NCBI RefSeq assembly: GCF_014268815.2
Contig: NZ_JABWRE020000001.1
Location: 2,237,001 to 2,301,000, forward strand
Origin: Pseudomonas urmiensis
GTDB taxonomy: Bacteria > Pseudomonadota > Gammaproteobacteria > Pseudomonadales > Pseudomonadaceae
Direction of reading: 5' to 3'
Length of the DNA: 64,000 nt
Under the pieces are notes generated by a model. The model worked only from the letters and a program-made list of their open reading frames with translations, did not search any database and was not told the DNA's origin. Of this stretch, positions 58,591 through 64,000 are shown piece by piece (position 1 is the first letter of the stretch; every line of letters starts with the position of its first letter). The position numbers and the translations under genes are program-made.

Positions 58591-59945
58591 CGCACGGCCT
58601 CCACGGGAATCAGCTGTGGTTCCTGCTCAAGGGCCTTGAGCATGGTTTCTTGCCAGTACTTGTGCTGCAGCACGAACAGCCCTTCATCCTCGGTGCGCAC
58701 CCCCGACAGCAGCGGTTGCAGCTGGATTTCCTGAGCCGCCTCGTCGGCGCCCTCGACCCAGTGCATGGCACCGCGGGACATGTCGTTCCAGCCGGTGCCG
58801 CCGCCGTAGCCGGTCTGGCACGAGCGGAACTCTTCCAGGTCATCCGGGGTGGCCATGCCACTGACGTTGAAGAAGTCTTCGTACTGGCGGATACGCTTGG
58901 CCCGGGCCTCGCGGCTCTCGCCCTTGGGGGCGATGCAGTAGATGGTGATCTCGGTCTTGTTCACCGAAATCGGCCGGGCGATGCGGATCTGCGAGCTGAA
59001 CTGGTCCATCAGATAGACGTTGGGGTACAGGCACAGGTTGCGCGAATTCTCGATCATCCAGTCGGCGCGGGCCTGGCCGAAGTCCGCCGCCAGTTGCTCG
59101 CGGCGCTCATAGGCCGGGCGATCTTCAGGGTTGGCCCAGCGGGTCCAGAGCAGCAGATGGCCGTGGTCGAACGAGTAGAAGCCCCCGCCCTGCTTGGCCC
59201 AGGCGCCGGCGCTCATGGTCTTGATCTCGTCACCGCTTTCGCGTTGTTTGCGCTGGCTCTGGGTGGCGGCATAGTTCCAGTGCACGGAGCTGACGTGGTA
59301 GCCATCGGCGCCGTTCTCGGCGGTGAGCTTCCAGTTGCCCTCGTAGATGTAGGAGCTGGAGCCGCGCAGCACTTCCAGACCTTCTGGCGACTGGTCGACG
59401 ATCATGTCGATGATCTTGGCCGACTCGCCCAGGTGCTCGACCAGCGGCTTGACCTCGGCATTGAGGCTGCCGAACAAGAAGCCACGATAGGACTCGAAGC
59501 GCGCGACCTTGGTCAGGTCGTGGGAGCCGTCGCAGTTGAAGCTGTCGGGGTAGCCGGCGTTGCTTGGGTCTTTGACCTTGAGCAGTTTGCCGCTGTTGTT
59601 GAAGGTCCAGCCATGGAATGGGCAGGTGTAGCTGGACCGGTTGCCGCGCTTGTGCCGGCAGAGCATGGCGCCACGGTGGCTGCAGGCGTTGAGGAAGGCA
59701 TTGAGTTCGCCGTCCTTGTTGCGTGCAATGAAGATCGGCTGACGGCCCATGGTCAGGGACAGGAAGTCATTTTTTTCGGGGATCTGGCTTTCGTGGGCCA
59801 GGTAGATCCAGTTGCCTTCGAAGATGTGTTTCATCTCCAGGTCAAATAGGCGCGGGTCGGTGAACATCTCCCGCTTGCAGCGGTAGACGCCCGATTCCCG
59901 GTCGTCCTCGAGCATGGCATTGAGGTAGTCGAATCCCAGGGACAT
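58587..59945 (-). CDS. benA: Benzoate 1,2-dioxygenase alpha subunit
   Basis: A 452-residue catalytic subunit. The Rieske centre uses C88-S-H90 and C108-PF-H111; the mononuclear iron is held by the two His of [10 protein letters not shown] and a later Asp. It dihydroxylates benzoate with O2. The ATG at 59945 ([15 protein letters not shown]) is used. Two BenR/XylS boxes lie about 66-101 bp upstream. Confidence 0.96.
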   Translation of the reverse strand: MSLGFDYLNAMLEDDRESGVYRCKREMFTDPRLFDLEMKHIFEGNWIYLAHESQIPEKNDFLSLTMGRQPIFIARNKDGELNAFLNACSHRGAMLCRHKRGNRSSYTCPFHGWTFNNSGKLLKVKDPSNAGYPDSFNCDGSHDLTKVARFESYRGFLFGSLNAEVKPLVEHLGESAKIIDMIVDQSPEGLEVLRGSSSYIYEGNWKLTAENGADGYHVSSVHWNYAATQSQRKQRESGDEIKTMSAGAWAKQGGGFYSFDHGHLLLWTRWANPEDRPAYERREQLAADFGQARADWMIENSRNLCLYPNVYLMDQFSSQIRIARPISVNKTEITIYCIAPKGESREARAKRIRQYEDFFNVSGMATPDDLEEFRSCQTGYGGGTGWNDMSRGAMHWVEGADEAAQEIQLQPLLSGVRTEDEGLFVLQHKYWQETMLKALEQEPQLIPVEAVR

Positions 59946-60010
59946 GGCCAGGGTCTCCAATTGTTATTGTTTCAGGCCAGGTCAGGTTATGTGGCGGGGG
60001 TGTTACGCAA

Positions 60011-60046
60011 TATCCGCTTCGTGCAGAGTGTTATCCGTTTTGTGCA
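60011..60046 (-). promoter_or_regulatory. Tandem BenR/XylS boxes of the ben promoter
   Basis: On the minus strand TGCACAAAACGGATA (60046-60032) and TGCACGAAGCGGATA (60025-60011) both match TGCA-N6-GGNTA exactly, with 21-base spacing as at the XylS-controlled Pm promoter. A possible -10 element TAACCT lies at 59989-59984. Benzoate-bound BenR should activate here. Confidence 0.9.
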
Positions 60047-60133
60047 GGCAGATTGGGTTTATCCATGGGTGATGGCGGCGCCTGAGCTGGCGTTATCTGT
60101 CGATAGTGACAGGTGTGGTGGATAGTCGGACGC

Positions 60134-60190
60134 CATCGCGGGGCAAGCCCGCTCCCACGAGTCACGTGGGAGCGGGCTTGCCCCGCGATG
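60134..60190. repeat. Long perfect REP palindrome
   Basis: Arms of 26 bases (60134-60159 and 60165-60190) are perfect inverted copies around a five-base loop; the core is GCGGGGCAAGCCCGC. Confidence 0.92.
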
Positions 60191-60300
60191 AGGCCGGAAC
60201 AAACAACACAAAAGAACAATTCAAGCTTTGGCTTTGGCGAGAGCGCAGCGATTCGCCTGCTCTTGATCTTCGTGCGCATAATTGCAGGCGCCGCAGATTC

Positions 60301-60531
60301 GCGACTTCAGGAGGCTGAGCAGAGGTGCCTGGAGGGCCAGGTGCGCCAGCATCCTTCGGCGCAGCCGAAGGCGCGAGATGTAGATTTGCGCAGCAAATCG
60401 TAGGCCGCGCGGGCCCGGAAGGCGCCGGCGCGAAGGGACCCGAAGCGCAGCGTAGGGCCGTATGTAGGAGCGAGCGGTTTTGCTTACTTTTCCCAAGAGA
60501 AAAGTAAGCCGCCGTAAAGGCGGAAGGGGCC
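60301..60531. repeat. Dispersed mosaic repeat, copy 2
   Basis: The last 94 bases match copy 1 at 17196-17289 with two mismatches; the middle contains different small hairpins (CTTCGGCGCAGCCGAAG and GATTTGCGCAGCAAATC). Orientation is the same as copy 1. Confidence 0.8.
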
Positions 60532-60594
60532 AGTAAAGTCACCCCATTAAATGGATAAGCCCCAGCCCAAATGCCCAAGCTCCCAAGCTCCCAT

Positions 60595-62277
60595 TTACCC
60601 AGACTTACCCCCAACCAACCCCTCGATACTAATCTCACGCATCCTGAACTTCTGCACCTTCCCCGTCACCGTCATCGGAAACTCATCCACAAAGCGGAAA
60701 TACCGCGGCACCTTGAAATGCGCAATCCGCGCCCTAGCCCACTCCCGCAGCGCGTCCTCACCCACCGAATGCCCAGGATGCAAACGCACCCAGGCGACAA
60801 TCTCCTCGCCATAGCGGCTACAAGGAATACCAATCACCTGCACATCAGCCACCGCCGGATGAGTGAAGAAAAACTCCTCCAGCTCCCGCGGATAGATGTT
60901 CTCGCCGCCGCGAATGATCATGTCCTTGCTTCGCCCGACGATCCGCACGTAGCCAGCCTCATCCATCACCGCCAGATCGCCAGTGTGCATCCAGCCATCG
61001 CCATCGATGCTCTCGGCAGTGGCCTTGGGGTTGTTCCAGTACCCCAGCATCACGCTATAGCCACGGGTACACAGCTCGCCAATTTCCCCACACGCAACGG
61101 TATTGCCCTGGGCATCGATGATCTTGCTCTCCAGCTGCGGCTGAGTGCGCCCCACGCTGGTCACGCGGCGCTCCAGGTCATCATCGGCGCCCGTTTGCAA
61201 CGACACCGGGCTGGTCTCGGTCATGCCATAGGCAATCTGCACCTGGGCCATGTGCATTTCGTCGATCACCCGGCGCATCAACTCGATCGGGCAGGTAGCG
61301 CCAGCCATGATCCCGGTCCGCAAGCTGGACAAGTCGAACTCGCTACGCTGTGGGTGATCCAGCTCGGCGATGAACATGGTCGGCACGCCATACAGCGCTG
61401 TGGCTTTCTCCTCGGCCACAGCACGCAAAGTGGCCAGGGGGTCGAAGGCATCACTGGGGTAGATCAGGGTGCTGGCGTGGGTCATGCAACCGAGGTTGGC
61501 CATGACCATGCCAAAGCAGTGGTACAGCGGCACCGGCACGACCATGCGGTCGTGCTCGGTCAAGCCCAGGCTCTCACCCACCATGTACCCGTTGTTGAGG
61601 ATGTTGTGATGGCTGAGCGTGGCGCCTTTAGGGAAGCCGGTAGTACCTGAGGTGTACTGGATGTTGATCGGGTCGCTGGGGCGCAGTTGCGCTTGGCGCG
61701 CGGCCAGGGTCTCAGGGCTGGTGTCGACAGCCTTGGCCTGCAGATCAGGCCAGGCGAGAAACCCGCCCGGCGGATGGGCGGCCAGGCTGACCACACCCCG
61801 CAGTTCGGGCAGGCGTTCGCAGCTCAGTTCACCGGGCAGGCCTTTGCCCAGGCCCGGGACCAGGCTGAGCAGCATGGCGTGATAATCAGAGGTCTTGAAC
61901 GCATCGGCGCAGATCACCCAGCGACAGCCCGATTGGCTCAGGGCGTAGTCCAGCTCGCTGCTGCGATAGGCCGGGTTGATGTTGACCAGGATCGCGCCAA
62001 CCTTGGCACTGGCGAACTGGGTGATACACCATTCGGCGCAATTAGGCGCCCAGATGCCCAACCGATCGCCCACTTGCACGCCCAAGGCAATCAGCGCGCG
62101 GGCGTGTTGATCGACCGCTGCGGCCAATTGGCGCCAGGTGTAGCGCAGGCCTTGATGACGCACCACCAGCGCCTCGCGCTCAGGGAAGCGGGCCACGGTG
62201 CTGTCGAAGGCGTCGCCGATGCACTGGCTGAGCAGCGGTTTGTCTTGTTGGCCTTGGGTATAGCTGGGCTGGGTCAT
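60595..62277 (-). CDS. Fatty-acyl/medium-chain acyl-CoA ligase
   Basis: A 560-residue AMP-dependent acyl-CoA synthetase. The ATP loop [19 protein letters not shown], the YGMTETSP motif, [13 protein letters not shown] and the C-terminal catalytic Lys region ([12 protein letters not shown]) are all present. It activates a fatty or similar acid to its CoA ester. It lies between the quinohemoprotein amine dehydrogenase genes and the ben promoter, with a REP pair on the upstream side, so it is probably a separate unit. The exact chain length is not predictable. Confidence 0.9.
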   Translation of the reverse strand: MTQPSYTQGQQDKPLLSQCIGDAFDSTVARFPEREALVVRHQGLRYTWRQLAAAVDQHARALIALGVQVGDRLGIWAPNCAEWCITQFASAKVGAILVNINPAYRSSELDYALSQSGCRWVICADAFKTSDYHAMLLSLVPGLGKGLPGELSCERLPELRGVVSLAAHPPGGFLAWPDLQAKAVDTSPETLAARQAQLRPSDPINIQYTSGTTGFPKGATLSHHNILNNGYMVGESLGLTEHDRMVVPVPLYHCFGMVMANLGCMTHASTLIYPSDAFDPLATLRAVAEEKATALYGVPTMFIAELDHPQRSEFDLSSLRTGIMAGATCPIELMRRVIDEMHMAQVQIAYGMTETSPVSLQTGADDDLERRVTSVGRTQPQLESKIIDAQGNTVACGEIGELCTRGYSVMLGYWNNPKATAESIDGDGWMHTGDLAVMDEAGYVRIVGRSKDMIIRGGENIYPRELEEFFFTHPAVADVQVIGIPCSRYGEEIVAWVRLHPGHSVGEDALREWARARIAHFKVPRYFRFVDEFPMTVTGKVQKFRMREISIEGLVGGKSG

Positions 62278-62311
62278 GGTGATCTCTTGTTATTTTTAGG
62301 GTGTCGGTGCG

Positions 62312-62388
62312 GGCCTTATCGCGGGGCAAGCCCGCTCCCACGTAGCCAAGATACCAGCCGCGTGGGAGCGGGCTTGCCCCGCGCTGGG
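62312..62388. repeat. Inverted REP pair
   Basis: Two REP copies (about 62312-62342 and 62361-62388) in opposite orientation lie between the qhpB-like gene and the acyl-CoA ligase gene. Confidence 0.88.
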
Positions 62389-62409
62389 GAAGGCGCAAAC
62401 AACCCACAA

Positions 62410-63534
62410 CTACCTGACGAACACCTGCGGCGTGGTGGTCGACATGTCGCCACCCGGCAGCTTGATGTTGCCGACTTTCTCCAGCGTATCGGGATCGAAC
62501 ACTGCCAGATCGTTGAATGTCCCGCCCAGGTACAGCTTGCTGCCGCTGCGGTTGAACGCCACACAGTAATAAGTGTGGTCCAGATTCGCCGCCTTGATCA
62601 GCTTGCGCTCCTTGATGTCGTAGCGCGCCAGCCGATTGAGCACGCCATACATCTGGTTGGGATCTTTCGGCGAACGCAGTCCAGTGAAGTACAGCTCGGT
62701 CAGGTCGGCAAATTCCTGGGTGTGGGTCTTGCCGGTCTTGAGGTCCACGCTCAGGTAGCCATACAACAAATCGGCGGTGGCGGGGTCTTGCTTGTCGTCC
62801 TTGAACTTGGCGATGGTGTAGAGCATCGAGAACTCGTGCCGTGCGCTCTGGTGCGGCCAGAAGTACAGCACGTCCGGGGCGCTGTAGCCGGGGCGGTTCC
62901 AGTTACGTAGCGGCAACGCCACCTCGTACTTGCCATTGCTGACATCCAGCTTGTAGATGTCGGGGCCGGCGACGAACAGGCTGCCATCGTCGGCGGCGCG
63001 CATCAGGTACACCTGGCGCGGCATGGGGAAGCTGCGGACCGGCTTGGCGTTGAGGCCGTCGGCGGTATTGAACACTTCCAGGCGCGGCGGTTTGACCACG
63101 TAATGATCGTTCAGTCGCTGGCTTGGGTTGACCGTGGCATAGACCTCCTTGCCGTCCGGGCTGATGGCGAACGAGTACATGGCCTTGCCGATTTCGCCAG
63201 GGACGCTGGACAAGTTGGCGTGGAAAACGGTGTTGCAGCTGTCCAGGTCAATGCCGTAGATATCGGCAAAGTGGTTGTTCAGCACATAGGCGGTGCGGTT
63301 GTCCGGCGCCATCATCGCGGTGCCCGGGCCGAACGCGTCCGGCATGCGGCACGACTTGAATACGCTGTCGTTGGCCACATCCACCACGTGCAGGTTGTTC
63401 GGATAGTTGGTGACGATCATGTACTCGTGGCCAGGCGTCAGCGCAGCGCCGGCTTCAGCGGCCTGCGCCGAAGTCCAAGCGCCGGCACAGGCGGCGACGG
63501 TGAGCGCGAGCTGCGCGCAGAATCCAGGTTTCAT
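62410..63534 (-). CDS. qhpB: Quinohemoprotein amine dehydrogenase beta subunit
   Basis: A 374-residue periplasmic beta-propeller with signal peptide (about 1-26, ending AQA). The repeats NYPNNLHVVDVANDSVFKSC and GGTFNDLAVFDPDTLEKVG are typical of the YVTN-like propeller of the beta subunit. The enzyme oxidises primary amines in the periplasm; alpha carries hemes and gamma the cysteine tryptophylquinone. It follows qhpC, as in the known qhpADCB order. Confidence 0.9.
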   Translation of the reverse strand: MKPGFCAQLALTVAACAGAWTSAQAAEAGAALTPGHEYMIVTNYPNNLHVVDVANDSVFKSCRMPDAFGPGTAMMAPDNRTAYVLNNHFADIYGIDLDSCNTVFHANLSSVPGEIGKAMYSFAISPDGKEVYATVNPSQRLNDHYVVKPPRLEVFNTADGLNAKPVRSFPMPRQVYLMRAADDGSLFVAGPDIYKLDVSNGKYEVALPLRNWNRPGYSAPDVLYFWPHQSARHEFSMLYTIAKFKDDKQDPATADLLYGYLSVDLKTGKTHTQEFADLTELYFTGLRSPKDPNQMYGVLNRLARYDIKERKLIKAANLDHTYYCVAFNRSGSKLYLGGTFNDLAVFDPDTLEKVGNIKLPGGDMSTTTPQVFVR

Positions 63535-63566
63535 GCGGTTTCCCCTTGTCGTTCTTGTCGGGCCGG

Positions 63567-63890
63567 TCACTTGTCTTTCGGGAATACGGTGCCAAGGTTG
63601 CGCCAGTCGTCCTGCGAGTTGCTCGCCTGGGCGTTCCAGTCCTGGTAGGTGCTCATCATGTCCGGCACCTGGGCCGGCCACCAGCAAGGGTCGGAGCAGC
63701 CATACAAGTCGGCTTCCATCGGCTGGCATAGCGAGCTGACGCCGCCAAAGGCGTCGACCTCCCACCCCGGGTCGGTGGTCGCGGTGCAACCGGCTACCGC
63801 GCTCATGGCCATGACTTCTTCGACCCGGTCCTCGGCGGCGGCTTGTTCAAGGATGCGCGCCTTGTTGTTCATTGCCTTCAAGTGCTTCAT
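63567..63890 (-). CDS. qhpC: Quinohemoprotein amine dehydrogenase gamma subunit (CTQ precursor)
   Basis: A 107-residue precursor with a 28-residue leader. With numbering from Met29 the mature part has Cys at 7, 27, 37 and 41, Glu16, Asp33, Asp49 and Trp43, exactly the residues that form three Cys-to-Asp/Glu thioether bridges and the Cys37-Trp43 tryptophylquinone in the P. putida enzyme. QhpD, a radical SAM enzyme, makes the bridges; its gene ends just upstream. Confidence 0.95.
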   Translation of the reverse strand: MKHLKAMNNKARILEQAAAEDRVEEVMAMSAVAGCTATTDPGWEVDAFGGVSSLCQPMEADLYGCSDPCWWPAQVPDMMSTYQDWNAQASNSQDDWRNLGTVFPKDK

Positions 63891-63891
63891 A

Positions 63892-64000
63892 TCAATGTGC
63901 CTTGCGCGGAGTGATGTAGCGATCGATGAAAGCCGGGTTGACGGCCATGATGCGGCTGTAGACTTCGATGCCAAAGTCGACCCAGTCGCGCATCAGTTCG
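63892..64000 (-). CDS. qhpD: QhpD radical SAM maturase, C-terminal end only
   Basis: An open frame enters from beyond the window and ends with TGA at 63892-63894, one base before the qhpC ATG. The 35 visible residues include [17 protein letters not shown] and RYITPRKAH. Position directly upstream of the gamma-subunit gene identifies it as QhpD, which forms the thioether bridges in QhpC. No catalytic motif is inside the window. Confidence 0.75.
   Translation of the reverse strand, partial: ELMRDWVDFGIEVYSRIMAVNPAFIDRYITPRKAH

Larger units (their letters stand above)
59946..60594. other. benA promoter region, REP palindrome and mosaic repeat
   Basis: This 649-base gap has no convincing gene. 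From benA outward it holds the benA promoter with two BenR boxes (60011-60046), a long REP palindrome (60134-60190) and mosaic repeat copy 2 (60301-60531), then the end of the acyl-CoA ligase gene. benR, which often lies here, is absent. Confidence 0.7.

Noticed and set aside
60162..60638. Minus-strand open frame of 158 codons across the REP and mosaic repeat
   Set aside because: It is made of repeat sequence; a similar stretch at 17070-17289 is not conserved as protein, so I treat it as non-coding.

Overview
The window is about 64 kb of GC-rich chromosomal DNA from a Pseudomonas of the putida type. The evidence is P. putida-style REP palindromes (core GCGGGCAAGCCCGC and variants) in many intergenic gaps, a benABCD-benK-catBCA-benE-benF benzoate/catechol supercluster, a Pseudomonas-type dksA2, a NosP/NahK pair, a PQQ alcohol dehydrogenase and a quinohemoprotein amine dehydrogenase locus. 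No rRNA, tRNA, CRISPR array, complete insertion sequence or prophage was seen.

Layout. 1-2.8 kb: start of a DyP-type peroxidase, a BASS-family transporter, an orphan crtZ-like hydroxylase and an MgtC-family protein. 2.8-5.2 kb: gamma-carbonic anhydrase, dihydroorotase paralogue and dksA2 transcribed together behind a near-consensus Zur box, a zinc-sparing operon. 5.2-17 kb: a GNAT enzyme, a diguanylate cyclase, exonuclease III, small proteins, a chromosomal KfrA-like coiled-coil protein with a palindromic operator, an MFS transporter, an alpha/beta hydrolase, and a GGDEF-EAL protein overlapping a PhnD-like binding protein. 17-20.4 kb: a mosaic repeat, a histidine-kinase remnant, an SDR/SMP-30 fusion and a divergent LysR regulator.

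20.4-31.2 kb holds the most interesting region: a probable uncharacterised biosynthetic cluster. Seven overlapping minus-strand genes encode a PaaK-like adenylate-forming enzyme, a 580-residue prenyltransferase/squalene-cyclase-repeat protein, a Pro-2 tautomerase-like protein, a stand-alone acyl carrier protein, a shortened AMP ligase, an amidase-signature enzyme and an AsnB/PhzH-type amidotransferase. They face a class II DAHP synthase and an MFS exporter across a promoter region with inverted repeats. The gene set suggests a carrier-protein-bound, possibly shikimate-derived amide; the product is unknown.

31-44 kb: a glycerate kinase, CdaR-type regulator and MFS module; a Rieske/FAD reductase; a sigma-54 activator; and an aldehyde dehydrogenase plus quinohemoprotein alcohol dehydrogenase behind a clear sigma-54 promoter with an upstream palindrome; then an aldo/keto reductase. 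44-49 kb: NosP and hybrid kinase NahK, TraX and a YdjM-like membrane hydrolase. 49.4-60.1 kb: benzoate uptake (benF, benE, benK), benzoate dihydroxylation (benABCD) and the catechol ortho pathway (catBCA) on one strand, behind two perfect BenR/XylS boxes although no benR or catR lies in the window. 60.1-64 kb: a second mosaic repeat, an acyl-CoA ligase, and the beta and gamma subunits and the QhpD end of quinohemoprotein amine dehydrogenase.
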